DNA of 64,000 nt from Macrosteles quadrilineatus. Taxonomy: Eukaryota; Arthropoda; Insecta; Hemiptera; Cicadellidae. The DNA lies in assembly GCF_028750875.1 (NCBI RefSeq), contig NW_026542594.1, forward strand, positions 1,240,001-1,304,000, given 5' to 3'. This document shows positions 21,562-33,120 of the stretch, piece by piece; position 1 is the stretch's first letter, and every line of letters begins with the position of its first letter. A program made the translations under genes and the position numbers. The notes under the pieces are model-generated. The model worked only from the letters and a program-made list of their open reading frames with translations, ran no database searches and was not told the origin of the DNA.

Positions 21562-21949
21562 CAGGTTGCCGCAAACCGATTTCAAATATCTCAAATAGTT
21601 AAAAAGATAAAGGAGGGTGCAAGGTAATTTTCAGCCACCCTCATGGTTATTTGGAATTGATATGTTTTAGGGCGCCATTTTGTTATTATTAGGCCGATTA
21701 TCGTTTTCTTTATGTCAATTGTTTTGTTTCGCCAATACCTGTAAAATGATACCAAAGTTGACTATACTTGTCGTTTGAAAATTTTGAGCTACCCCCTACC
21801 CCCGCTTCTAAGGGCAAAATTTTCAAAATCAACCATTATTATTGTAGCCCCTCATATCTAAGAAGGTTGCCACAAACCGATTTAGAATATCTCAAATGGT
21901 TGAAAAGATAAGGGGGGGGGGGTGCAAGTTACTTTTCAGCCACCCTGTA
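21562..21949. repeat. Diverged direct repeat pair, about 85 bp
   Basis: Bases 21562-21642 and 21863-21949 share GGTTGCC(G/A)CAAACCGATTT, AATATCTCAAAT and TTTTCAGCCACCCT. The second copy carries a G-run and ends in CACCCTGTAT. They are fragments of one interspersed repeat. Confidence 0.6.
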
Positions 21950-23029
21950 TATCGCAATAAGCAAGAGGTCAGGTCGCTGTTAATTGATTGTTGTTCCTTT
22001 ACCAGAGATCTTCAGTTTATTATTTTTGCAAAACCAGAGGGATGTCACTTTCTTCATCACAAGTCCAGGCATTCGTTATCAGAATCCGTGGAGAATGGCT
22101 GATCGTAACCTCAACCCATTGCGAAGCATGGGTGTTTCTGTTTATGCAAACTGTAGATCTAGTTTAAATACAATACCACGTCCACCTACACATAAAATGG
22201 GAGTGTTCACCTTTTGACTGACAAATATATATTTCAAGAGTCCAACGCACCTTTTGACGAATAGATACAAGTTCATAGATAACTTACTAGCCTTTAAAAA
22301 GTTAAAAACATGCAAATTACGTGGCTCTGTTGATTGTGGGTCTTGGTCTGTTTCTGTTGACGCAACAGAGATGCCAGGGACCGGCCACCGGCCAAGCAGG
22401 GTCATCAGTCACCGAGCTCTTCCTCTCGCCCTTTCCGGACCAAATCTGCACACTACCAAATCACCTTGACCCTATTCTCTAAATACTAGTCCGTTGAGTG
22501 TCTCAATGTCTAGACAGGTTCAAAGAAAACAACTCAACAGATTTTACCAACTTCATATTTCGTCACATTAAAATCTTATTTTTGGGAATTTAGCTTTGTT
22601 TTCCTAAGTAATTGGCACTAAGTTATGTTGAGACCTTGGTAGGTAGTTTGTTGATACGTATTAACTTTTAGTACCGGTATTAAAGCAATGTAAATGCCCA
22701 ATATACAATATCAATAGAATGTCTGCTTTGGTTGTATCATGAATTGTAACGATCTCTAAGTTATGTTTCTCAAACTAAAAATGTAGGAGTTTCTATTTTC
22801 AATTAAAATGTTTATTTTACATCTATGACGAAGCTTAGGATACACAAGTACAATACCCAATTGATAAAACTTATAGATAAGAAGAACATCGGGTTTACAT
22901 TGTCGGGCATCAGTCTGCTCACTAAGCAGATTTCCATTTGGTTGATTCTATATTAACTAAAAATTGGTCCTTTAGCAAGTCATTTGTACTCGCAGGCATA
23001 TTCCCTAATTATATAATACAATTGTACCT
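21950..23029. other. No convincing feature
   Basis: Overlapping frames at 21896-22469 show no domain, signal peptide or splice-consistent structure. A GCCAGGGACCGGCCACCGGCC stretch near 22372-22391 is locally GC-rich. I see no gene. Confidence 0.35.
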
Positions 23030-23285
23030 GTTGCTCAAATTCGAGCAATTGCGAAGTATTACAGGCGTTATTTTAAAACGAATAACAATAACAGTTATAA
23101 TTTCCTATGCCTTTAAAAGAGTCGACTCATAGACTATGGAAGCACTCACGATGTACACAGCAGTTCGATATAATCAACATTTCTTGAAAAATATCTTATC
23201 ATTTTTCAAAAGCTGATATTTTTTTATTGTTTTCTATAAATGTTTCCCACTCATAGCCTCTTTAGGTTGTTCATAATAACGATTA
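23030..23285 (-). mobile_element. Helitron 3' end fragment (same family as 15655-15867)
   Basis: On the minus strand the segment ends in TTGCTCGAATTTGAGCAACA then GGTACAATTG. The terminal CTAG of the sister copy has decayed to ATTG. About 250 bp of inner sequence align with 15655-15867. Confidence 0.7.
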
Positions 23286-23821
23286 TTTAAATATATAAAA
23301 GGCAAAGCCCTCACTGACACACTGACTCACTCACTCACTCACTCATCACTAATTCTCCCACTTTCCATTTACCTAGGAGGCTGAAATTCGGTACACCGAT
23401 TCTTTGGACATTAAATAGGAAAACTAAGTAGTTTTTATTCTGATCGGGCTTTCAGGCTCCGCCCTAGTGGCTCTGGATTTTCCCATGTTAACCTTATGAT
23501 GTTTCATATTTAAAATGAATTAATGAATCTTAACAGCTGTTTAAATTAACCAAGTTGGTTCTGTTCTATGATGTTCAATAGCATTAAAGTTACAAGGATT
23601 ACCAACAGGGCGCAGCACTATTATTTTTTTATTTATGACAACAGCTAATTTGCAACCAAAAGGTGAGTGAGCGTAGCGAACGAACTTCAACCTGGAGGCG
23701 AGTTAGCATAGTGAACGAGCTAACCTGAAGGCAAGTGAGCGCAGCGAACGAGCGGACGTGATTGAGCCATGATGCGAATACTTTTGAAGTTAAACGGGAC
23801 AAAGCCCGCGGGTACAGCTAG
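23286..23821 (+). mobile_element. Non-autonomous Helitron
   Basis: Starts near TATATAAAAGGCAAAGCC with an (ACTC)n run (23320-23345). It ends in AAGCCCGCGGGT (hairpin), ACAG and CTAG (23818-23821), followed by T. The 3' half contains GAGCGTAGCGAACGA-type repeats and is homologous to the minus-strand Helitron at 40602-41247. No Rep or helicase coding. Confidence 0.75.
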
Positions 23822-24003
23822 TCTATTATATTATTAAAGTGATACAACCAAATTTTATGTAAACGGTTAAGGCAATTTACCAAATAAAAATATAGGCAAA
23901 TGGCACATTAAAATGTTACCGGTATTCGATTAATTTAGTGATCAACAGCTGGTAATATAGTTTGTTTGTTTACATTGTTGTTTACTTATTTTAATATTTA
24001 CTT

Positions 24004-24027
24004 TTAGCGAATTTCCCATATAGGGAA
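24004..24027 (-). repeat. R1 3'-terminal fragment, cut by a Helitron
   Basis: TTAGCGAATTTCCCATATAGGGA is the reverse complement of the R1 3' end. It stops at A24027, where the Helitron 3' terminus CTAG begins, so the Helitron inserted into an R1 copy. Confidence 0.6.
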
Positions 24028-26213
24028 CTAGCTGTTGTACCCATGCTTTGCAACGGGAAGAGGATACAAAATAGAAACATTTTGATCTTTATCTCTTGCA
24101 TATAAATGTTACACATCCGCCAACGCTTTTAGAAACAAAATTCAACTTTTATGGCCTTAATAGAAACGTTTAAGTTATGACTTTTAAATCTGGTAAGTAG
24201 TAGATACCACCATTTTGGATTTGATTAATTTTAAATCTTGTGTAGGCTGATATGAGAAAAACTGACCAAATCTTCGAGTAAAACTTTGACATAGGTACAT
24301 GATTTACCAGATTTACCTTCATCTCCCTTAATTACACATCTTTTAATTTATTATTGACATTTTAAATTTCAATTTTGCAGTTGCAAAAAATACTAATTAT
24401 TAAATTTAAATATCTTTATGTTAAACACAGAGGATACGCGTCCGGTAACCAGACGTGGATTAGGCGTCCGGTAGTGACGTCACCGGGTTGTGGGGTCCCG
24501 GAACGCCATTACAACAACGATACGATGTTCGGCCAGCGTTGTTCGTGGTGTAGTGGATAGAGTGCTCGGAAACCCATTGGTTTCTTTAACTTTTTGTCAC
24601 AGATTTTGCTTAGAATGTAATTTCTTCTTAACTGTAAATCTTTTGTTAGAATTTTTGGCATTTATAATTTTATGTTATGAAGAGAATTGAACCTTCATTT
24701 GATTTTTTCATTATCAGCAAGTTTGGTTGGTTAGGTTAGGTTATGACAGTAACTGCCGGACGCCTAATCCACGTCCTGTTACCGGCTGCGTATCCTCTGC
24801 GTATATTAAAAAAAAATATTAAATTACAAACCCTTTCATCTTCAGTTTTTTCACTCACAATAAATCATTAGCAAAACTAAGTCAGCTGTTATAAACTTTA
24901 GAAATATTGCTGTGCCTTATCAATACAGTCTGTTGAAATATTAAATAAACTATAGGTACTATATAGAATTTCAAACAAATAATTTAGCATTAAAGACAGC
25001 AGACAAAACTAATATGATTATCAAAGCATCAAGGACTAAAAAATGTAATAGCAAATACAGTATATGTTTCATTGCATCTCTGATTCAACTATACAAAAAT
25101 ATCAACAAACAACTTAACTTAATATACAAACCAGTTCTTTTAATCAGTTCCATCGTCCATTGCCTTTACATTTTCACACTTACCATTAAGAAAACATAGT
25201 AACAGATATTTCATTGATTTTAGAAACAAAAGACCACTGTGTACTGCTTAGTTTTATGATATTTTCCTTGGTTTTATTTAATCAGTGGTGTGGCAAAACA
25301 CAAATAATAAATGTATCATATAAAGTAAATGTGAACTGAAAGCTATGTTAAGATAAAATAAGAGTATTTTGTATTACCATTTGATAATTAAATATAGTTA
25401 CACATATACAACAGATTTTAGAAAACAAAAATCAACGATAATTTAGTTATTGATGATATTCTTTAGTTTAATTTAAGCATAGGTTTAGCAAAACACAATA
25501 ACTTAATTTACCTAAATATACATATAAAAAACAATGTGATGTGCAAGTTATGTTAAGTTAATCTAACACATGTGAAGCAGTTAGAATTTATTTAAAGTAG
25601 CCTCCAAATTCATAAAAAAACATCCATACATTAATTGTAATGTTCATACTGTTTCCATGAAAACATACCAATAACATTATTTTCACTTAAGATTATTAAC
25701 TTAAGACGCTTTAAAAAATCCAAAGCAGAGCCGGAGTTGATACAGCAACGGTTATAAAATCTTTTTTTTTATAATCATTGACATAGTTTTAGAATAAATA
25801 ATCCATGATAAAAGGTTAGGTTAAAATAAACCTACCTCATATTTATGGAAAATATTATATTTAATTTCTTTGTATCAGCTGTCTGAAATTGTGAAATATG
25901 CAGTTTAGCATTTCTTCTTGTTTATATTTAAATGTCAAAGCAAATGTAAACAAACATTGTTAGTGTTCTCATCACAGCCATGGAGACCAATCAATATTTA
26001 CTTTTAAAATGTTCACCTCAGAACTTTTAAAGCCAAATGGGCAAAGCCTACGGTCAGTATCGAAATGTGAATAGTCCTAAATGGTCCTTGGTATGGTAGC
26101 TATATTTTTGTAAAATTTAAGCCCAGTTGGTTCAGTAGTTTTTGCACCTATTAGTAATACATGGTAATACACATACAGACAGACACCATTAGATTTTTAT
26201 ATAATAGTATAGA
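24028..26213 (-). mobile_element. Non-autonomous Helitron, 2.19 kb
   Basis: On the minus strand it begins TCTATACTATTATATAAAAA (TC end at 26213-26212, host A outside). It ends in a CCCGTTGCAAAGCATGGG hairpin, TACAACAG and CTAG (24031-24028) with host T outside. Both termini and the A|T target fit. The interior is AT-rich and non-coding, with a nested MITE at 24426-24801. Confidence 0.75.
24426..24801. mobile_element. MITE with about 46-bp terminal inverted repeats
   Basis: CAGAGGATACGCGTCCGGTA at the left and its near-complement TACCGGCTGCGTATCCTCTG at the right bound 376 bp, and the inverted repeats continue through CCTAATCCACGTC. Near 24536-24565 GTGGTGTAGTGGATAGAGTG resembles a tRNA D-arm/A-box, but no B-box is evident. 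TTAA lies just outside on both sides (24421-24424 and near 24805), although the two ends are offset by three bases. Confidence 0.65.
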
Positions 26214-27174
26214 TACGCTATTATGTTCTTAAAAGAGGTGCGGTGAATGGACAGTGAAGCTATTTCTAGCTGTTTGATACAATGGATACTGAAGTTGTAT
26301 TAATAGTCGAAGATACAAGTGAGTGATTAAAGGTGTTCGAAACACGATAAATATGAGATTAACAAACCATGTATGTTGTTCGTTCCAAGAGGTTGTCACC
26401 AATCTTTAACAGGTCGCCATTTCATTGAAAAGTATTTAAGTATTAAACACGTCGTGAAAGAGAGCGGCGAGTTCAGGTACAACTGCACCAACCTCGGCCA
26501 CCTTAGATGTAAGGTATGAAGGTTCCACTGCTTTTAACATCCTTTCGGATGACAATTTCTCGAACTTGGGCCCTTTAAATTGAATATAAAGTCAAATTTG
26601 ATTAAACTAATTTAATGGTGGCTTCTGTACACCCGTGAATTCACGGGTAGAACCTCTTGTAAATTCTACATAAAACATTATTCTATTTCTTGTACTTGGT
26701 AGTGTTCTATGACTTTCCTATGTGTCCATAGTTTCGGCTATTTCAATGATTGCTCAAGAAATTATTGCAGCACAGTGTAGATTTAGTTTTCTTTTTACTA
26801 TATCAAATTGTCCAGGCTTTTTGGGTTTTTCCATTGTAATATTTACACCAACCCAAATTCAAATAGTAAAAATGTAATTTCAACCAAGTCAGTAAATGTC
26901 TGTAGCACACACATTTCCTCAAATTGCAACTAAAATATTAACCACAATTAAATTGCCCAGCTGATCATAAATGTAAACAAATATTTTCTTCATAAGGATA
27001 ACTTGGGAACTTTAAAAGCCACTGGGACAGAGCCCCAAAAGGGATTTTTCAAAAATGTAAGATCTACACAGCTAGACGAACATTTTGGTATCTAATATAT
27101 GGGGATAAATCGTTAAATCTTAAAACAAAAAGCCTTATTGTTTACAAAGTTTCATGTAGCGTATTCAAATAATA
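26214..27174. other. Non-coding; 18-bp perfect palindrome at 26631-26648
   Basis: The palindrome ACCCGTGAATTCACGGGT stands alone in AT-rich DNA. On the minus strand, 26530-26440 has a protein-like run (VAEVGAVVPELAALFHDV), but it is short and no family is recognised. No gene called. Confidence 0.3.
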
Positions 27175-27270
27175 CTAGCAGCAAAACCCGGGTTTGCCAT
27201 GGTAAAATTATACAACGTACGTACCACGCAAGGTACTTAACAGAACCTACACAACGTACGTTGTACGTGG
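27175..27270 (-). mobile_element. Helitron 3' end fragment
   Basis: On the minus strand: AAACCCGGGTTT stem, TGCTG, CTAG (27178-27175), then T. The adjacent ACAACGTACGT motif occurs twice (27212 and 27251), the second inside the palindrome CAACGTACGTTG. Confidence 0.6.
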
Positions 27271-27419
27271 TTATAGAATTATATTTTTTCCGTTTTTATA
27301 GATGTACATATATCTTGGTAGGCCTACTATTAAATATAGAAATATGTTAAATATTCTTTTTCTAAGCACACGTTTCCTTATACAGGAATTATGAACTTAA
27401 TTCCATAATCCGTTTTTCA

Positions 27420-28040
27420 TTTCCATTTTTTGATTTTAAAATATTGACATTTTTAACAAAAAAATTTCAATATTTCATAAATAAAACTTGATAACAAAAA
27501 ATGGATTGCGGCATTGAGTTTAGCTTAAAAAAGTAGTTCGAAATGATGGGTCACAACACCCCCTTCATATTTAAACTAATTTATCACATTTCAAGATGGC
27601 GGATCCAAGATGGCGGCCGAAAAAAATACATCAGTCATAACCAAGTGAAAATAGGTGGACAATTACTGGTAGTGTATACTTATCATTATCTAGCACTATT
27701 TTGGGGTTATGGTCTTAGTTTGTAAATGCACAATGTTAAAATGGGCTAAAATGAAGTTTTAAAAAGCCCTCGTAACTTTAGAATGAATCAAGATTTTTAA
27801 AAACGGTTTGCGGCATTGTAGTCAGGGTAAAAATGTAGTTCGAAATAATGGGTCACAACCTCACCTTTACATTTGAAAAAAAAAAATTTGCATCCAATAT
27901 GGCGGATCCAAGATGGCGGCCGGAAATGACCACCTTGTCAAAATGAAGTACTTACTACCCAACAATGTTTGGAAGTGGTCTGGGATTGATATTTGAAAAA
28001 ATGTGTTGGGGGGGGGACCATTAAAACTCACCCTGTATGT
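27420..28040 (-). mobile_element. Diverged relative of the foldback element at 14041-15491
   Basis: Shares, in reverse, CTTGATAACAAAAAATGGAT, ATGGGTCACAAC, GGCGGATCCAAGATGGCGGC (twice) and AAAACTCACCCTGTAT with the foldback centre and inner arms. It lacks the long outer arms. Non-coding. Confidence 0.65.
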
Positions 28041-28344
28041 GGTCGAATCAATAGAATCAGCCAGTCACAGAGTGCCTCTAACTTTTTAGTGAAACGGTTA
28101 ACGTGACATAAAATATGCTATAGTTGTGCTATCAGTTTGACTCTTGGTTATAAACCCTGTAGTCTGCAGTTTTGCTGTTTGCCCAAACCCAAATCACGAA
28201 TATCAAAATTAAACAGCAAAACCTGTTTACTTAGTTGAGATTTCAAATAAATTAAGATAAGCTACTCAATAATAAAATGTTTACTATTAAATTAAAACTG
28301 AAAGAAGAAAATTAATAATTCTCAATAATTTATATATCTGGCCA

Positions 28345-28453
28345 GGGGGTAAAATTCTGAGGGGTAAAAATTCGGAGGTAAAAATCCGGGCCGTACATCT
28401 ACAGTTGTCAAAACGCTAGTTATATGGACAGGGAGTAAAATTCCGGTTTTTAA
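28345..28453. repeat. Short GGGGGTAAAATTC-type repeats
   Basis: The motif GGGGTAAAA(A)TTC(T/C)G recurs at 28345, 28361, 28374 and 28430, and in related form at 29785 and 29920. They flank the 28454-29730 interval on both sides, so they may be internal repeats or ends of one larger unit. Confidence 0.4.
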
Positions 28454-28932
28454 AACGTTTTTATTAGGTCGCTTTCTTGTCCGCTACAAATTTTGCAACC
28501 GATTTTATACTAACTTCCCGATGAGCTAGGGACTTGAAACTTGAAACATATCTCACAAATGGAAGACAATGCAATATTATACAATTTAATTTTCATATTT
28601 CCCTTGGGCTACGCCCCATGGGCTTGTTTTTATTAAATCGATTTCTTGCAAATTTTGATACTTCCCGATGAGCTAGAGACTTGAAATTTGAAACATAGCT
28701 CACAAATGGGTGACATTGCAATATTATATCATTTAATTTTCATATTTCCTTTCGGGCTACGCCTCATGGGCTTGTTTTTATTAGCTCGCTTTCCTAAAAA
28801 TTTTGATATCAATTTTAAACGATGTAACCGATAAGCTAGAGACTTGAAATTTGAAACATAACTCACAAATGCATGACAATGCGGGATCATTTAATTTTCA
28901 TATTTCCCTTGGGCTACGCCCCATGGGCTTCC
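28454..28932. repeat. Three tandem repeats of about 150-160 bp
   Basis: Each unit carries GATGAGCTAG(A/G)GACTTGAAA, ACATA(G/T/A)CTCACAAATG, TTTAATTTTCATATTTCC and GGGCTACGCC(C/T)CATGGGCTT. The last block folds as a GGGC...GCCC hairpin. Units start near 28454, 28626 and 28772. They are diverged from each other and non-coding. Confidence 0.75.
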
Positions 28933-29383
28933 AAATTTTTCATGTTAACATTTTGAAAGGATGTAAATATATCAACTAATTTAAGTCAGCTGTAAATACT
29001 TAAATTTGACAGTTCAAAAAGCAGAGGTTAAGAGGCACAGGTTCTGCTCCCGAGAGATTCTTTATACAAACAAACATTTCAAAATAAAGATAAACAATCT
29101 GATTGCAGATATAAAGGAGTTTGTTAATAATGTCATTTGTTATTTATTTAGTATTCTATAAAGTAAACAATAAATCAAATAGATTGATATATTTATAGTT
29201 AGTAGTCATATGTACATATTACTCAATGGGTTTAATTATTGGTTTGAGGATGCAATCTAATACATAATTATATGCAAAGAAACTCAAATAAACCTTAGAT
29301 TTCCCACATGCCTCTGTCTTATTCTGATATAGACGCTTGAAATCGATTTAACATGCACACACATTAAAACTAAAAAGTATAAA

Positions 29384-29729
29384 ATAATTTATAAATAAAA
29401 AACTTTTTTTAAACAAAACGTTTTTAAACGCTCTAAAAAGTAGAAAATAATTTACAAATAATTTATAAATATGTTGAGAGAGTATAAATACTTGTACGAT
29501 TTAAAACGAAAAACGTGGGGTGCATGCAATAGATAGTTTACAATTACCTTCACCTACTGAACTAATGTATTATTATCAATTAATTGCATGCACCCAACGT
29601 TTTTCGTTTTAAATCGTACAAGTATTTATACTCTCTCAACATGTTTATAAATTATTTGTAAATTATTTTCTACTTTTTAGAGCGTTTAAAATCGTTTTGT
29701 TTAAAAAAGTTTTTTATTTATAAATTATT
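29384..29729. repeat. Near-perfect 145-bp-arm palindrome
   Basis: The left arm (29384-29531) and right arm (29582-29729) are reverse complements with only a handful of differences (about 97% identity by eye). They are separated by about 50 bp. Blocks include AAACGCTCTAAAAAGTAGAA, TTGAGAGAGTATAAATACTT and GGTGCATGCAAT. There is no coding and no obvious target duplication. Confidence 0.9.
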
Positions 29730-30622
29730 ATTGCTTATCTAAATTATCACGCTCTGTCTATTTTCATTAGACTTCCAAATCCACGGGGGTAAAAATTCCG
29801 CCCGCGAACAAACTTTAGAGCGCTCAGGTTACTACGCCATAGCATAGATTAAAAGAAGTAGATATACTCCTTTTATCTATGGTAATAGTGACGTCAGCTT
29901 TGCCCTGGGTGTAAATTTCCAGGGGGATAAAATTCCGGCGACCCGTTTTTACAAGTGTGGTGATGTTTTAATTTTCATGCAGTGGTAGGAAAACCCCATT
30001 CCTATACTTCCTACGTTTGACTGTGCTCTCAACACAGTTGAAATGTAGCGGACCCGGCGTAACTGCAAACATAATTGTTTCCCATAAAAATGTTTCTAAC
30101 TGTTTGTAACTATCCAATTATGGTTTGATTTTATTTTATTTGTCCCTGAAATAGGACCCTACAATAAATTTAAAATCTGATAGATCTGGCATGTACTGTA
30201 ACATTTTAAACACGATATTAGCAATAATTGAAGTCCGTGTTAAACTATTTCAAGGTATAATCTCGTTGCTTTTTGTAGTTTGTGGACACATCAAGTCACG
30301 CTGTACTGAAATGATCTAAACATTATTGAGAAATTCGACGAACTGTTGAATTTTCTCCGTGATAATTATGCCATACAGCGATTGTATGAGACGTAGGATA
30401 CTGTCTATATTGTTTTTATCTAGGCCTACTGGTTTTGTTTACTAGCACCAGCACCAGCTCCAGCAGCGGCTGCTATTGGATCCTGTCTATACTGTAATAC
30501 TGTTTTTGTCTACACCGCTACTCCTACCATTGTCGCTGTCTGTTTGCCAACAGTGGACACCAGGACGGACGTGGTCGATGTTACAACTAGTTCCTGTCGA
30601 TGGCGTAACTCGAGTTTTGGCA
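29730..30622. other. No gene seen
   Basis: Includes GGGGGTAAAAATTC-type repeats to about 29945 and AT-rich DNA. Near 30445-30475 a CAGCACCAGCTCCAGCAGCGG stretch leads into the minisatellite. The frame at 30476-30667 is chance. Confidence 0.4.
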
Positions 30623-32611
30623 CCGAGGATCATCTTGTGTCACTTAACTAGGGCTACAGCGTGTTGACGATGCAATATAACACCAGTAGACTTCTCAATT
30701 CCGAGGATCATCTTGTGTCACTTAACTAGGGCTACAGCGTGTTGGCGATGCAATATAACACCAGTAGACTTCTCAATTCCGAGGATCATCTTGTGTCACT
30801 TAACTAGGGCTACAGCGTGTTGACGATGCAATATAACCCTAGACCAACTAACACCAGTAGACTTCTCAATTCCGAGGATCATCTTGTGTCACTTAACTAG
30901 GGCTACAGCGTGTTGGCGATGCAATATAACACCAGTAGACTTCTCAATTCCGAGGATCATCTTGTGTCACTTAACTAGGGCTACAGCGTGTTGGCGATGC
31001 AATATAACACCAGTAGACTTCTCAATTCCGAGGATCATCTTGTGTCACTTAACTAGGGCTACAGCGTGTTGACGATGCAATATAACCCTAGACCAACTAA
31101 CACCAGTAGACTTCTCAATTCCGAGGATCATCTTGTGTCACTTAACTAGGGCTACAGCGTGTTGACGATGCAATATAACCCTAGACCAACTAACACCAGT
31201 AGACTTCTCAATTCCGAGGATCATCTTGTGTCACTTAACTAGGGCTACAGCGTGTTGACGATGCAATATAACCCTAGACCAACTAACACCAGTAGACTTC
31301 TCAATTCCGAGGATCATCTTGTGTCACTTAACTAGGGCTACAGCGTGTTGACGATGCAATATAACCCTAGACCAACTAACACCAGTAGACTTCTCAATTC
31401 CGAGGATCATCTTGTGTCACTTAACTAGGGCTACAGCGTGTTGACGATGCAATATAACCCTAGACCAACTAACACCAGTAGACTTCTCAATTCCGAGGAT
31501 CATCTTGTGTCACTTAACTAGGGCTACAGCGTGTTGACGATGCAATATAACCCTAGACCAACTAACACCAGTAGACTTCTCAATTCCGAGGATCATCTTG
31601 TGTCACTTAACTAGGGCTACAGCGTGTTGGCGATGCAATATAACACCAGTAGACTTCTCAATTCCGAGGATCATCTTGTGTCACTTAACTAGGGCTACAG
31701 CGTGTTGGCGATGCAATATAACACCAGTAGACTTCTCAATTCCGAGGATCATCTTGTGTCACTTAACTAGGGCTACAGCGTGTTGGCGATGCAATATAAC
31801 ACCAGTAGACTTCTCAATTCCGAGGATCATCTTGTGTCACTTAACTAGGGCTACAGCGTGTTGACGATGCAATATAACCCTAGACCAACTAACACCAGTA
31901 GACTTCTCAATTCCGAGGATCATCTTGTGTCACTTAACTAGGGCTACAGCGTGTTGACGATGCAATATAACCCTAGACCAACTAACACCAGTAGACTTCT
32001 CAATTCCGAGGATCATCTTGTGTCACTTAACTAGGGCTACAGCGTGTTGGCGATGCAATATAACACCAGTAGACTTCTCAATTCCGAGGATCATCTTGTG
32101 TCACTTAACTAGGGCTACAGCGTGTTGGCGATGCAATATAACACCAGTAGACTTCTCAATTCCGAGGATCATCTTGTGTCACTTAACTAGGGCTACAGCG
32201 TGTTGACGATGCAATATAACCCTAGACCAACTAACACCAGTAGACTTCTCAATTCCGAGGATCATCTTGTGTCACTTAACTAGGGCTACAGCGTGTTGAC
32301 GATGCAATATAACCCTAGACCAACTAACACCAGTAGACTTCTCAATTCCGAGGATCATCTTGTGTCACTTAACTAGGGCTACAGCGTGTTGACGATGCAA
32401 TATAACACCAGTAGACTTCTCAATTCCGAGGATCATCTTGTGTCACTTAACTAGGGCTACAGCGTGTTGACGATGCAATATAACCCTAGACCAACTAACA
32501 CCAGTAGACTTCTCAATTCCGAGGATCATCTTGTGTCACTTAACTAGGGCTACAGCGTGTTGACGATGCAATATAACCCTAGACCAACTAACACCAGTAG
32601 ACTTCTCAATT
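30623..32611 (+). repeat. Minisatellite: 23 units of two lengths (78 and 93 bp)
   Basis: Units begin CCGAGGATCATCTTGTGTCA. Ten are 78 bp and thirteen are 93 bp, which sums exactly to 1989 bp. Long units differ by an extra CCCTAGACCAACTAA. All thirteen long units have GTTGACG, and eight of ten short units have GTTGGCG; the exceptions start at 30623 and 32348. Units are otherwise virtually identical. Runs of the same type (six long units from 31028-31585, three short from 31586-31819) suggest block amplification. Both lengths are multiples of three, and the G variant turns a TGA into TGG in one frame. This explains the small frames here, which I do not regard as genes. Confidence 0.97.
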
Positions 32612-33047
32612 CTCATCCCATTGTAAAATCAGAACCTTCATTTTTTCCAGTTTATTTCATCTTTGGGACACTAAACGCTATAGAGTCGACTATTAAAAAA
32701 AATACTTCGACTTCAGGGTTTAATATAATATTTGTGCTTTTTATCTTTTGGATGCAAAACAAAATGACAAACTAAGGTTTATAATAAGATAGTTTTAACA
32801 AATTTCCTATTGGTTAAAAAAATTGCTCAATAGCCATGGATTTAGGAAAAAAATATTTTGTGCATTTAAGCGTTGTTGTAGAATTAAAAGTTAGGAAGAA
32901 ATTAAAAACAGAAAACTGTACATTTAAAATTCCTATTATGTTATTCTTCTGGAGAAAAAGTGAACCGTTGTAGTTTATTTGTTTATGGATATATTTTGGT
33001 CAATTTGGCAAATCTAATTTTTACTATACTATTAACAATTTACAATA
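32612..33047. other. No feature seen
   Basis: AT-rich single-copy-looking sequence between the minisatellite and the R1 fragment. Confidence 0.4.
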
Positions 33048-33120
33048 CCCCCACCGCAGCAAACCTGCCAACTAAGCGAATTCCCATTTGTCTGAATTGA
33101 TTTTCAATTAAATCTACGAT
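33048..33120 (+). repeat. R1 repeat, 5'-terminal fragment
   Basis: ACCCCCACCGCAGCAAACCT, then ACTAAGCGAATTCCCATTTG and a TGAATTGATTTTCAATTAAAT block, as at 42410. It is truncated where the SINE body begins. Confidence 0.7.

Noticed and set aside
24536..24570. A tRNA gene
   Set aside because: Only an A-box-like D-arm is present. No B-box, anticodon stem or acceptor stem can be built.
30884..32206. Repeated open frames (CHLTRATACWRCNITPVDF...) as a repeat-protein gene
   Set aside because: They exist only because unit lengths are multiples of three and the G variant changes TGA to TGG. The long units keep the stop, and there is no consistent start, signal peptide or splice context.
30623..32611. 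CRISPR-like regular repeat array
   Set aside because: Units are contiguous and almost identical with no unique spacers, and the host is eukaryotic. It is a minisatellite.
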